Assembly: GCA_029945375.1 (NCBI GenBank)
Contig: CM057063.1
Span: 2,601,894 to 2,665,893 of the forward strand
Direction: 5' to 3'
DNA length: 64,000 nt
Source of the DNA: Agaricus subrufescens
Taxonomy: Eukaryota > Basidiomycota > Agaricomycetes > Agaricales > Agaricaceae
Part shown: positions 43,223 to 55,470 of the stretch, one piece after another
Layout of the letters: every line of letters starts with the position of its first letter
Numbering within the stretch: position 1 is the stretch's first letter
Notes under the pieces: model-generated
What the model was told of the DNA's origin: nothing
Database searches by the model: none
What the model saw: only the letters and a program-made list of their open reading frames with translations
Translations under genes and position numbers: made by a program

Positions 43223-46200
43223 GCACGAACTCACGAACTGATGTACCTAATCATATGAGAAGTCGATATGTTTGCCCCCAGAAACGACTAGGAGTGCAGG
43301 AGTTAATACTCAAACCCGAAATCACCAAACCTAATGGAGAAATGTTCCAAGCCAAAACCATGCTCAACTCTGGATGTACCCACACCTGCATTGACAAACA
43401 AACCATTCACAAACAGAAGATCCCCACCCATAAACTCAAACGTCCTATTCTGGCAACTAACACTGATGGAACCCCGAGCGGAAAAGAACCAATCACCAAA
43501 TTTGTCAACCTGGATCTAAACATAGAAGGACACCAAGAAACTATCGATGCAGTAGTAGCCAAATTGGACTCGGCAGATATCTTTATTGGACACAACTGGC
43601 TAATCAAACACAACCCGGAAATCGACTGGAATAGAGGAACTGTAACCTTCTCAAGATGCCTACCCAGTTGCTCGATCAAACATACCAATTTCTCACTACC
43701 GGAACATCTATGATGACTCCAAACAAAATGGGAAAACTTTGAAGAAGAAAAACAACCCAACCCCACGGATCCCCTCGACCTACCAGATTACATGTGACCC
43801 TATACCCACCTTTTCAACCAAAAGAACTTCGACAAACTGCCTGAGCGAACTCAATGGGATCATGAAGTCAACCTACTACTGGACGCCCCTAACGAAATCA
43901 ATGCCAAAGTCTATGAGATGACCCCAAAAGAGGAAATCAAACTCAATAAATTCCTGGACAAAAATCTTGCCACTAAATGCATTCGACCATCCAAAAGCCC
44001 TTATGCTGCCCCATGCTTCTTTGTCCCTAAAGAGGATGGATCACTGCAATTATGCCAAGACTACCACAAACTCAACACGGTCACCATCAAGGACAAAACC
44101 CCCTTACCACTAATCAGCAAAGTCATTGGAAAACTAAAACATGCCAAATATTTCAACAAACTCGACATCATCTGGGGTTACAACAATGTATGGATCAAGG
44201 AGGGAGACAAATGGAAAGGCACTATCCTCACTAATTGTGGACTCTTTGAACCTACAGTAATGTTCTTCGGAATGTGTAACTCACCAGCTACCTTCTCCTG
44301 CTGGATGACCACCATCTTCCGAGAAATGATCCAAGACAATTCCCTGGTCAACTACATAGACGATTTTGCCATTCCTGCCGACTCCATACCTGAACTTGAA
44401 GAACAAACACTGCGCTTCCTAAAAATAGCAGATGAAAACAACCTATATTTCAAACAAACCAAATGTGAATTCAATGCAACCTGAATATTGATGCTGGGAA
44501 TGGTCATTGGTGACAGCCAAGCAAGCATGGAATCTGAAAAAGTCGAATTGGTCCAAAACTGGAAGACCCCGACCTGTGTAAAGGACATTGAATGGTTCAT
44601 AGGCTTCGCAAACTTTTACCAATGTTTCATCCAAGACTTTAGCACTCTCACTGCACCGCTCAATGCCTTGAAGGGAGGTAAGATACCAAAACCCTGGAAA
44701 TGGACTGCTGAAGAACAAAATGCCTTCGAAGCCATCAAAACTGCCATCACCAATGAACCCATCCTAGCCCTACCCAACAATGAAGGAAAATTCAGACTTG
44801 AAACCAACACATCCAATGTAGGAATCAGAGCAGTCCTGTCCCAAGAGCAAGAAGGAAAATGGCATCCAGTCGCCTTCATGTCTAAAGCCCTCACTGACAC
44901 AGAAAAGAACTACAAAATCTACGACAAAGAACTCCTTGCCATCGTCAAAGCAATCAAGAACTGGAGACACTACCTGCTGGACACCAAACATCAGTTTGAA
45001 ATCTGGACCAACCACAAAAATCTCAAATACTTCTGTGAACCACAAAAGCTGAACACCTGCCAAGCTAGATGGTATCTCATGCTCCAAGAATACGACTATT
45101 TACTCCGACACATCCCTGGCAAAACAAATGTCAAGGCCGACATTCTATCCAGACTCTTCCGACACAAATCCCCCAAAGAAGAAACCCAGATCGAGATGTT
45201 CAAAGACCACATAATCCTACAAACCCTATCAGAAATCCCCACCTCGCTAGAAACCACCATGTTCTTAAACCAAAACTTCTCTATCTCCACAGCCCCCAAT
45301 ATCGTAAAACAGATCAGAAACTCCCCCCATCAAGAACATTGCATCACTCAGGAAAGGAACAAAAGGCCCGACCAATTTTGGGAAGAAAACGGCATCACCT
45401 ATCAAAACAGAAGAATCTATGTACCAGATGAACCTGGACTCCGAGAATCCATACTCCTGGATCACCACAACCCACCTGATATCAGACACCCCAGATCCTA
45501 CCACATGCTTGAACTTGTAAAAAGAACCTTCTGGTAGCCCACAATCAAAACAGACGTCAAAAGATTTGTCAAAGGTTGCAATGAATGCCAGAAAAACAAG
45601 ATCAACCAACAACCCAGTCACATGCCTCTCAAACCGCTACCCATCCCTGAAGCACCGTGGCAAGAAATATCCATAGGACTGATTCTCTAAAATGATCCAC
45701 CTCATTCCCACCGAAACCTCTCTCATGTCAAAACAGCTAGCCAAAATCTACAAGAGAGACATCTGGCGCATACATGGAATTCCAAAGCACATCATTAGCG
45801 ACAGAGGACCTCAGTTCACCTCTAAATTCATGAAAGAACTATGCTCTGCCCTAGGAATCAAAAGGAACCTGTCCACCGCCTACCATCCCCAAACTGACAG
45901 TCAAACCGAAAGGATTAACCAAGAAGTAAAATCTTATCTGCGAAACTTTGTCAATTACAAACAAAACGATTGGGCAAAATGGCTTCCCACCACTGAGTTC
46001 CAATATAACGACAAAACCCACACTGCAACTAAACAAACCCCATTCTTCCTCACATATGGAATCCATCCTTGGAAAGGAAATCTAACCATTAACTTGGACA
46101 ACCCCCTGGCCAACGAATTCACCTTGGAGTTAGCCAAAACCTGAAATGAAGCACGAGCAGCACTGGAAGAATACAACTCCACCATGTCTGAACGCGGAAA

Positions 46201-46655
46201 ACTGAAACAGCAAAAGAATCCCTTATTCAAAGGAGACTTTGTCTTCCTAGAAGCAACAAATGTACAATCAAACTGCCCTTCGGGAAAATTTGACAACAAG
46301 CAATACAGACCTTTCAAAATTCTGGAACCCATTGGCGAAACATCTTTCCACCTAAAATTACCTGAAACTTGGGCTATACATGACGTTTTCCACTCCTCAC
46401 TTCTCACCAAATTCAACAAACCCGAATTCAACTGTCAAAAGACTCCACCTCCACCCCCCCCCAGATATTATTAACAATGAAGAAGAATATGAAGTAGAAG
46501 AAATCCGTGGACATAGGAAAAAAGGCCAAGGAATTCAATACCTGGTACACTGGAAAGGATATGACAACTCTGAGGATACATGGCAATCGGCAACTGACCT
46601 TGAGAACGCACAGGATCTTCTATCTGAATATAGGAAACACAACAACCTCCTGTGA
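43150..46655 (+). pseudogene. Gypsy-1 pol (PR-RT-RH-IN-chromodomain)
   Basis: Protease DSG-type motif written NSGCTHTC here (Asp changed to Asn); reverse transcriptase with intact YIDDF at about 44353; RNase H beginning TNTSNVG; integrase with a CNECQKNK zinc motif. A deletion of about 55 bases near 45674 removes the segment with the first catalytic Asp (DMIGPLPK...VVVDR in the sister copies). Chromodomain YEVEEIRGHRKKGQGIQYLV and WKGYDN. In-frame stops: TGA TGA at 43711-43716, TGA near 44482, TAG at 45535-45537, TGA near 46142. Confidence 0.9.
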
Positions 46656-46664
46656 TATAAAAGG
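46656..46664 (+). promoter_or_regulatory. TATA box before ORF-X, gypsy-1
   Basis: TATAAAAGG directly after the pol stop codon and 64 bases before the ORF-X ATG. Same sequence and spacing at 54881-54889 in gypsy-2, and at 57992-58000 (minus strand) in gypsy-3. Confidence 0.45.
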
Positions 46665-46719
46665 AAAGCCACAGCCCAACAACCAGTATAGCATTGTCTA
46701 TTGGTTCAAAGAAGACATC

Positions 46720-47124
46720 ATGAGCACCCAGAACACCGCTAAAACCACCACCACCACCAAACAAGAGGCCTACCATAACCTCATCATCAACTCATTCTGG
46801 AGCTCTGCCAAATGAGAGCTCATCAAAATCTATGGCACAGTGATGGACATGGATAACTGATATTCCCACACCTATGTCCCACTTATCTATGATCTACCAA
46901 AAGGGGTAGATGCCCCAACCCAGGGAGAGAAGGATCACATGGTAAAGGTCATGAGGAAGGAGAGGCAGTTGATCAAGAAAATTATTAGGAAGTTGCAGAT
47001 GATGGAAGATGAACTAAAAGATCTCACTGAGGAGATAAACCCAAATGCCCATGGATGGGCCACAAATGGAACATGGGGAGATGGATGGGAAGCACCAGCC
47101 GATGAAAATAACCAGCAACAGTAG
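46720..47124 (+). pseudogene. Gypsy-1 ORF-X (accessory protein)
   Basis: 135-codon frame after pol with stops at 46813-46815 and 46858-46860. Intact parts: MSTQNTAKT, KQEAYHNLIINSF, HTYVPL, a long charged helix (MVKVMRKERQLIKKI to MEDELKDLTEEINPN) likely to form a coiled coil, and GWATNGTWGDGWEAPADEN. Present at the same place in all three copies. No family recognised. Confidence 0.7.
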
Positions 47125-47243
47125 GCGTTGCCTAATAGGGAGGAGGAAGTAGTATAAAAATCAAATTGTTTGTCCCCTTTTTGCTATCAATCCTGCCCAC
47201 CATTTCCTACTCAAAGTACATTCCCCTCCTCGAAGCCTTAGTT

Positions 47244-47396
47244 ATGGACTCTTCCCTCCCACTGCACATCCATGCCCTCTTTGATCAACATCCTCATGAG
47301 GACTATCTCACCTCCATCTACAACATCAATGAACGTCGCACCCACCTCCTCCAACTCTTACACTCTCTTGGATATGTCTGCAACCTAGGAAGAACC
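47244..47396 (+). pseudogene. Gypsy-1 ORF-Y, 5' fragment
   Basis: Starts MDSSLPLHIHALFDQHPHED and is nearly identical to the ORF-Y start of gypsy-2 at 55471. Cut at about 47396 by the junction with the LTR remnant. A TATAAAAA box at 47153-47160 lies about 90 bases upstream. Confidence 0.65.
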
Positions 47397-47514
47397 CTTA
47401 ACTTGCAACCTGAGCTAATCACTATAAGGTCGTAACATTTGGTAAAGCATCATAAAGCTCACCTTGCAGAAAAGACCTCTAGTCATTGAGGCAGGAACCC
47501 ACTAGACTCAGTAT

Positions 47515-48648
47515 ATGAGCACAGACAACACAGAACTATTCGAAATCGACTTTGAAGCACTCTTCTATGAAGGGCACTGGAACGAAAACAGATTTGAAGC
47601 ATTCAGAAACACAGACGACCACAAAACAGAGCCCTCATCTGAGAATGACAAACAGGAAACAGAAGAACCAGAACCGACACAGATACCAAAGAACACACCA
47701 CTCAACAAAGACCTAAATCAACTAGCAAGAGAACTCAAAGAACTAGAACTAAGAGAAATGGCAAGCAACAACACTGAAGCCAAGACAACCAATGCACCAA
47801 TTAACCACAAATATGTTATGGAACCAGGATTTTTCAATGGAGACAGGAATAAATTCAACGACTGGTGGAGAGGAATGGAGGTTTTCCTCAGATTCAGCAA
47901 GTATGATGATGCAGACTCGAAAATTCTTCTCATCACCAACTGTTTGCGAGGAGAAATCCCAGGATGGTTTGCCAAACACTGGGAAAACAAGGTCATAAAA
48001 TCCGATGACACCGCGGACTGGAACACCTTTTCCCAAGAGATCATTGATGCCTTCTCACCCAGAGATGAACAACAGATCACTAAGGATAAAATTGAAACCT
48101 TCAAACAAGGAAACCTTCACACCAACAACTTCCTTGTCAAATTCACCAACCTTGTCCATCAATCTAAATCTAGCAAAGATCACACACTCTACCTCCTGAA
48201 ACAACATACCAGATCTGATGTTATCCACACCATTTTGGGATACCCCCCATCCGCCATTCCTACCACCCTTAAAGGATGGATCACTGCCATAGGGTCTGTA
48301 GGAAAGGGCTGGGAATCAACTGAAAGATGAAGAAACAATCAATGCACTGCTACTGGAGTCACCTATGGAGGAGACTGACAACCCATGGAGATCAGAGCCA
48401 AGAAACTGGAATGGTCCGCAGATGGAAAACCCAAATGCCTTAAATGTGGCAAATTTGGACACATCAAGAAGGAATGCCGATCTGGATCATACAGATCTAA
48501 TATCAAATGTTATAATTGTGGCAAACCAGGCCACATTGCCAAAGTCTGCTGAAGCCCCAAGAAGCAAACCAAGATTTGTGCCATCACCTCTGGAGAGGAA
48601 GGAAACACTGAAGAAACTCAGCAGGATTTTCTCAAGGGTTCAGAGTAA
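47515..48648 (+). pseudogene. Gypsy-2 gag
   Basis: Frame intact for 271 codons (MSTDNTELFEIDFEALFYEG ... GKGWESTER), then a TGA at about 48328 and another at about 48549. Zinc knuckles CLKCGKFGHIKKEC and CYNCGKPGHIAKVC follow. Ends with TAA at 48646-48648, overlapping the pol frame as in gypsy-1. Confidence 0.88.
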
Positions 48649-49465
48649 GCACAAACTCATGAACCAATGTATCTAGTCGTATGAGAAATTGATATGTTTG
48701 CCCCCAGAAATGACTAGGAGTGCAGGAGTTATTACTCAAGCCTGAAATCACCAAACCTAACGGAGAAATGTTCCAAGCCAAAACCATGCTCAACTCTGGA
48801 TGCATCCACACCTGCATCGACAAATGAACAGTTCACAAACAGAAAATTCCCACCCACAAACTCAAATGCCCTATTCTAGCAACCAACGCCAACGGAACCC
48901 CAAGTGGAAAGGAACCAATCACCAAATTTGTCAACCTGGAGCTAAATATCGAAGGACACCAAGAATCAATTAATGCAGTAGTAGCAGAACTGGACTCAGC
49001 AGATATCTTCATTGGACACGGCTGGTTAATCAAACACAACCTGGAAATTGACTGGAACAAAGGAACTGTGACCTTCTCAAGATGCCCACCCGAATGTTCA
49101 ATTAGACATACCAATTTCTCACTACTGGAACATCTATGACGTCTTCAGACAAACTGGGAAGACTTCAAAGAAGAAAAAGAACCCAACCCCACAAATCCCC
49201 TCAATCTACCAGATTACATATGACCCTACACCCATCTTTTTAACCAAAAAAACTTCGACAAACTACCTAAACAAACTCAATGGGACCACAAGGTCAATCT
49301 ATTGCTGGACGCCCCTGCTGAAATCTCTGCCAAGGTCTATGAAATGACCCCAAAAGAGGAAATTGAACTCAATAAATTCCTGGACAAAAACCTAGCCCCT
49401 AAACGTATCTGGCCATCCAAGAGCCCTTATGCTGCCCCATGTTTTTTTGTTCCCAAAAAAGATGG

Positions 49466-50845
49466 TGAAGAGACTAGATTGGTGTGAATGTGGAAAATAA
49501 AATATAAAAATATAAAATCAAATGCGAATGCAACCCTTTGAATTACACCGAGTCTTGAGTGCAGTTTGTGGGGAGAATAAATCAGAAAGAAAGTGAAAGT
49601 AAGCGTCTCAATTAAGTATTAAATGAGAATAGGGGTAGAATAGAAATGCAAAACAAGTCTTGACTGAATAGAGACCTCTTCCAGACCTATGCCGTTTCAA
49701 TTAGAACCTTTGCAACAAGTGGCTAAGCTCGCAATGACTGTCCCCAATAGAATGGGTTAGACACCTATCTAGGAGGGGTAGCGAGTCCGCCCTAGTGATG
49801 CCTCAACAAACTTGGAGAGCCTTGACCTGCCTTCACACTTTGAGACAGACTGCAAGACAAGTCGAGCTAGCACTGAATGCTATTGTGATCCTATTAGACC
49901 AGTAAAGATACTCTCTCAAGCAGAACACAAGACCTTCTGAGTCAAGAAAGAACTTAAGAAATGCTTAGAACACTGCGAAGTTTAACCAAACTTGATTTCA
50001 CTGGCACAGTGCTTGGGCAAAGATTCGATCCTGAACCTCATCCTCGACTGGCAACTATATATGATACACAATAAAAAACTGAGACAAAATAAACAAATAT
50101 GAAACAAATAACCAAGTCCGTATCCAGCACTGAATGGGTATAGCTTCCTCAACTCTTCTTCTTCTACCAATCAACAGTCTCGACTATTCAGTCTCCTCAA
50201 CCGAACATCACACTTGCTGAATCCCTTGCTCTTCATTGGCTAACAAGGTTCCAACCCTAGACCCTAGTCTAGGAACCCTTGTGGCACATCCCCCACTGAT
50301 TAACCTGTCAATAAGATGTCCTTGATTAGACTAAGCTTCTATCTCACCTTTAGTTGCTTTGAGATTATCACTATTACTGCCTGATCCAGAGTCTCAACCA
50401 ACAATTCCAACAGTCTTGCTTCAGATTTATTCAGTCTCGACATGTGCGATTCACTTATTGCCTAGCCTTTCCCCATTAGCAGGTAGTAGTTATTGATTCA
50501 GCCTAGCATAAGGTCCGCTAAAGGAACTGCACTCCACTAAGTCCTTGAGCCATCCCATAACCAGTCTCGATGAGATTTCCCAATACAGTTTCCCTAGACT
50601 CAGTCTCGAGACTCTCTTTTTAAAGTCCTCAAATGTGATTATATTTCCCCTAACAGTACAGTTTTCCTGTTAGGAATTGCAGATGCAATCTTGACTGTTC
50701 CCTAGGTCAACCTCTCTGCACACATGTCCTCGACTGAGCTTATCTCTAACTGGGTGACCGATTGTTCATTCTCGAACTTAATATGTACACCTAGCTGCAT
50801 TAAATGTATATTTTCACACGTAAAATGGCTGGGGCTGTAACAACA
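49466..50845. mobile_element. 1.38-kb insertion in gypsy-2 reverse transcriptase, possible solo LTR
   Basis: Splits the codons for KKDG and the SLKLCQDY region. Begins TGAAGAGACTAG and ends GCTGTAACAACA (TG...CA). No coding frame, no TIRs and no clear target duplication. A CAGTCTCGA motif recurs at about 50172, 50433, 50561 and 50609, with related CTCGAC(T) copies elsewhere. Confidence 0.5.
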
Positions 50846-52944
50846 GATCACTGAAATTATGCCAGGACTACTGTAAACTCAACACGGTCACTATCAAACA
50901 CAAGACCCCCCTACCACTAATCAGCAAAGTAATCAGAAAACTGAAACACGCTAAATATTTCAATAAACTTGACATTATCTGGGGTTACAACAACATTTGG
51001 ATCAAGGAAGGAGACAAATGGAAAGGTGTTATCCTCACAAATTGCGGGCTTTTTAAACCCATGGTAATGTTCTTTGGAATGTGTAACTCCCCAGCCACCT
51101 TCTCTCCCTGGATGACCACCATCTTCTGAGAAATGATCCAAGACAGTTCACTGGTCAATTACATAGATGATTTTGCCATTCCTGCCGACTCCCTATCTGA
51201 ACTCAAAGAACGGACACTGTGTTTCCTAAAAATAGCAGACAAGAACAACCTATGCTTCAAACAAACCAAATGTGAATTCAATGTGACCCAAATCTCGATG
51301 CTCAGAACAGTCATCGGCGATGGCCAAGCAAGCATGGAATCTGAAAAAGTTGAATCAGTTCAAAACTGGAGAACCCCAACCTGCGTAAAGGACATCAAAT
51401 GGTTCCTAGGCTTTGCAAACTTTTACCAACATTTCATCCAAGACTTCAGCACTCTCACTGCACCGCTCAATGCCTTGAAGGGAGGTAAAGAACCAAAACC
51501 CTGGAAATGGACCACCAAGGAACAAAACACTTTCAAAGCCATCAAAATGGCCATCACCAATGAACCCATGCTAGCCCTACCTGACAATGAGGGAAAATTC
51601 AGACTCGAAACCAACGCATCAAATGTAGGAATTGGAGTGGTCCTATCCCAAGAACAAGAAGGGAAATGGCACCCAGTTGCCTTTATGTCTAAAGCCCTCA
51701 CCAATGCAGAAAAAAACTACAAAATATATGACAAAGAACTCCTCGCCATCATCAAAGCAATCAAAAACTGGAGACACTACCTGTTGGACACCAAACATCA
51801 GTTTGAAATCTGGACCAATCACAAAAATCTCAAATATTTCTGTGAACCACAAAAACTGAACACTTGCCAAGCTAGATGGTATCTCATGCTCCAAGAATAT
51901 GACTACCTACTTCGACATATCCCTGGGAAAACTAATGTCAAGGCTGATATTTTATCCAGACTTTTCTGACACAATTCCCTTGAAGAAGAAACCAAAATTG
52001 AAATGTTCAAAGACCACATGATCCTATGAACCTTATCAGAAATCCCCACCTCACTAGAAACCACCATGTTCCTAAATCAAAACTTCTCTATATCCACAGC
52101 CCCCAATATCTTAAAACAGATCAAAAATTCCCCCCACCAAGAACACCGCGTTACCCAAGAAAGAAACAAAAGGCCCAACCAATTCTGGGAAGAAAACAGA
52201 GTTACTTATTGAAATGGGAGAATCTAAGTACCAGACAAACCTAGACTTCAAGAATCCATACTCCTGGATCATCACAACCCACCTGACATCGGACACCCTA
52301 GAGCCTACCGCATGCTCAAACTTGTAAAACAAACCTTCTGGTAGCCCATGATCAAAACAGACATCAAAAGATTTGTCAAAGGATGCACTGAATGCCAGAA
52401 GAACAAGATTAATCAACAACCTGGTCACACACCCCTCAAACTGCTACCTATCCCTGAAGCACCATGGCAAGAAATCTCCATAGACATGATAGGGCCTTTA
52501 CCCAAGTCCAAGGATCATGACGCCATACTCGTAGTAGTTGACCGATTCTCTAAAATGATCCACCTCATCCCCACTGAAACCTCTCTCACATCGAAACAGC
52601 TAGCTGAAATCTACAAGAAGGAAATATGGGGCATACACAGAATTCCAAAACACATTATCAGCGATTGAGGCCCCCAGTTCACCTCCAAATTCATGAAAGA
52701 ACTCTGCTCAGCCCTAGAAATTGAAAGAAACTTGTCCACAGCTTACCACCCCCAGACCGACAGTCAAACCAAAAGGATCAATCAAGAAATAGAATCCTAC
52801 TTGCAAAATTTTGTCAACTACAAATAAAGTGATTGGGAAAAATGGCTTCCCACAGCTGAATTTCAATACAATGACAAAACCCACGCCACCACCAAACAAA
52901 CCCTGTTTTTCCTTATATATGGTATCCACCTGTGAAAAGGAAAC

Positions 52945-53137
52945 TGTTACAATCTATTTGTGTTATCGTCCCCCTGACCCAGGACCATATGCTACCACTT
53001 CCTTATCTGTGTACTTGTCTCCCATGTTTACTCAGCACCGTTCCCACTGTTAGTCAGACACCTCAGGTATACTTACTCAGCCCAACTTCTACTTCTATTA
53101 TTAGGTAGTCGACTCTTCTATAGGTAGCATAGTTATA
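52945..53137 (+). repeat. LTR fragment inside gypsy-2 integrase
   Basis: Begins TGTTACAATC and follows the gypsy LTR up to GCATAGTTATA, where mariner-like element E3 has inserted at a TA. The remaining roughly 100 bases of LTR are missing on the other side. Confidence 0.8.
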
Positions 53138-54639
53138 CAGTGGGGGACAAAACCGTTCCAATGTTTTGTACCTTTGCAAAGAATGCTATATACCAGCACA
53201 CATAAAATGTTTAAAATCTTGAGGATATTTACGAGTATACCTTAGTATCTAAGCTACCATTGTGTGATGTTATGTGGCTGTACAGTTATTATTGGCTATT
53301 ATATAATCATTTTAAGTCAGAGCATCATTGGAACGGTTTTGTCCCTGTGCATTGAAAATACAGAATTGGCTACTTATCAAGGCAGAGGATACTATTTTCT
53401 GACTATCAAAGCTACAAATGGTGGATTTGGTATTGATGGCATCAATATCTGATCAAATGCTGCTGATATGATATCAAAATCCATCTATATGCTACTATAA
53501 AGATTAGGTACTTTGTTAAGTAGTAAATCTTTAATCTCTAGCTTATTATTCCATTATCTTCAAGGCTTGTGATGTAATTTATATTAAAACAGTTATCTAA
53601 ATACAATAATATACTGGATTATGTAATTTATGCCATTTAAAGACTTATTTGCTGACATAAATATGATCATGCTTAGGTAGAAATATACTTTCATCTATTT
53701 TTTGCACACAAACAACCCACTTGCTGGAAAGCTGATTGTTCCAATTAATGCTATAAATGTCAGTGCTTATGTAACAATCAATCAAAGGGCAAACAAAAGC
53801 TTTGACCTTCCTGCACAAGCCTGTATTTACATAAATATATAGTAGACTCTAGAGAGTATCTGTAAAAGTGCACCAGGGCTTGTTTCTGATGACTAATCAA
53901 GATACAAATAGGCTCAGAATATTGAGAAAAATAGATTATAATCATATGTAACTGAAAACAATATGCTGATGGAAGTGTAAGAGCTTTACAAGCAGAGGGT
54001 AAAAAGTGTTAGTGTGTATAAATGAAAAGAATTGTACTGTAAGATTGCATAGAATGGGCAAGAGCTCAAATAACTACTAAACATGAAGTATTATTGAATG
54101 TTAATCTTTTCAGATATATTTTGGAATTTTCACATGATTCAATCCTAGAGTATTATAGGTAGAATATATCAAGTACAAGCTTAACAAATGTGATATAGCA
54201 GCAAATCAACTTTAAAATAGTATGGATTACCTAAAATTAGATATTGTTGAGTTTAACCAGCCTCTTAATATGAGTTTTGAATACAGTAAATAAATATCAA
54301 TAGTGAGGTAAAAGTTAATGAATTTCTACCTAATAGATTATTACATCTATAGAGCAGCATATAGATGGATTTTGATATCATATCAGCAGCATTTGATCAG
54401 ATATTGATGCCATCAATACCAAATCTACCATTTGTAGCTTTGATAGTCAGAAAATAGTATCCTCTGCCTTGATAAGTAGCCAATTCTGTATTTTCAATGT
54501 ACAGGGACAAAACCATTCCAATGATGCTCTGACTTAAAATGATTATATAATAGCCAATAATAACTGTACAGCCACATAACATCACACAATGGTAGCTTAG
54601 ATACTAAGGTATATTCATAAATATCCTCAAGATTTTAAA
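53138..54639. mobile_element. Mariner-like long-TIR element E3, right end deleted
   Basis: Left end CAGTGGGGGACAAAACCGTT next to TA. Left arm 53138 to about 53500; right arm from about 54352 to 54639 is its inverted copy but lacks the outermost roughly 72 bases. Inverted inner terminus GGAACGGTTTTGTCCCTG ends at about 53351, 214 bases inside; its mirror is near 54504-54525. AT-rich centre without a transposase. Confidence 0.82.
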
Positions 54640-54944
54640 TCAACAAACCCGAATTCAACTGTCAAAAGACTCTACCTCTACCCCCCCTGATATTATTAAC
54701 AACAAAGAAGAATACAAAGTAGAAGAGATCCGTGGACATAGGAAAAAAGGCTGAGGAACTCAATACCTGGTACACTAGAAAGGTTACGACAATTCCACGG
54801 ATACATGGCAATTGGCAACTGACCTTGAGAACGCACAGGATCTTCTATCCGAATATAGGAAACACAACAACCTCCTGTGATATAAAAGGAAAGCCACAGC
54901 CCAACAACCAGTATAGCATTGTCTATTGGTTCGAAGAAGACATT

Positions 54945-55343
54945 ATGAGCACCCAGAACACCGCCAAAACCCTCACCACCACCAAACAAGAGGCCTACCA
55001 CAACCTCATCATTGACTCTTTCCGGAGCTCTGCCAAGCAAGAGCTCATCAAAATTTACAGCACAGTAACGGACATGGACAACCGATATGCCCACACCTAT
55101 GTCCCACTTGTCTATGACTGCCCCAAAGGGGTAAACAAACCAACCCAAGAAGAGAAGGATCACATGATTAAAGTCATGAGAAAGGAGAGGCAGCTGATCA
55201 GGAAGATTAGAAGGAAACTGGAAATGATGGAAGAGGAATTAAAAGATCTCACCGAGGAGATAAACCCAAACACCCATGGATGGGCTGCAAATGGAATGTG
55301 GGGAGATGGATGGGAAGCACCGGCAGATGAAAACAACCAGTAA
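54945..55343 (+). CDS. Gypsy-2 ORF-X (intact accessory frame)
   Basis: The best preserved ORF-X: 132 residues without an internal stop. MSTQNTAKTLTTTKQEAYHN, SSAKQELIKIYS, NRYAHTYVPLVYDCPKG, then a charged helix (HMIKVMRKERQLIRKIRRK, MMEEELKDLTEEINPN) with coiled-coil character, and GWAANGMWGDGWEAPADENN. The last codons end at TAA where the other copies read CAA. Codons that are stops in gypsy-1 and gypsy-3 are CAA and CGA here. Its own TATAAAAGG lies 64 bases upstream. No domain recognised; as a retroelement accessory protein it could bind nucleic acid or form oligomers, but that is a guess. Confidence 0.65.
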   Translation: MSTQNTAKTLTTTKQEAYHNLIIDSFRSSAKQELIKIYSTVTDMDNRYAHTYVPLVYDCPKGVNKPTQEEKDHMIKVMRKERQLIRKIRRKLEMMEEELKDLTEEINPNTHGWAANGMWGDGWEAPADENNQ

Positions 55344-55470
55344 CAGTAGGCGTTGCCTAATAGGGAGGAGGAAGTAGTATAAAAATCAAACCATTTGTTC
55401 CCCTTTTCGCTATCAAAATCTGCCCACCATTTCCTACTCAAAGTACATTCCCCTCCTCGAAGCTTTAGTT

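Larger units (their letters stand above)
41727..47396 (+). mobile_element. Gypsy-1, degenerate chromodomain Ty3/gypsy element
   Basis: 5' LTR, gag, protease, reverse transcriptase, RNase H, integrase, chromodomain, ORF-X and the start of ORF-Y in order. It breaks off at about 47396, where it joins the last 40 bases of an LTR belonging to the next copy, so its 3' LTR was lost in a deletion. Several frameshifts and stops make it inactive. Confidence 0.9.
48649..54880 (+). pseudogene. Gypsy-2 pol, interrupted
   Basis: Protease region 48720-49110 (NSGCIHTC); reverse transcriptase start 49300-49465, then the 1.38-kb insertion, then 50846-51969 with YIDDF near 51162 and RNase H; integrase 52026-52944 with CTECQKNK and DMIGPLPK...VVVDRFSK, broken at 52944; last chromodomain part 54640-54880 after the mariner-like insertion. 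Stops include TGA at 48711-48713, TGA at 52666-52668 and TAG near 52343. Confidence 0.85.

Noticed and set aside
46471..46776. Hydrophobic minus-strand frames within the gypsy 3' region, like an envelope or membrane protein
   Set aside because: Antisense shadow of the chromodomain and ORF-X; the sense frames carry the conserved motifs.
49466..50845. Insertion in the gypsy-2 reverse transcriptase as a spliceosomal or group II intron
   Set aside because: It lacks GT-AG ends at the join, is absent from both sister copies, and the frames are decayed anyway; TG...CA ends favour an LTR.
53264..53452. 62-codon frame, with a near-identical one on the opposite strand at 54397-54585
   Set aside because: They are the two inverted arms of element E3; the apparent conservation comes from the inverted repeat, not from coding.
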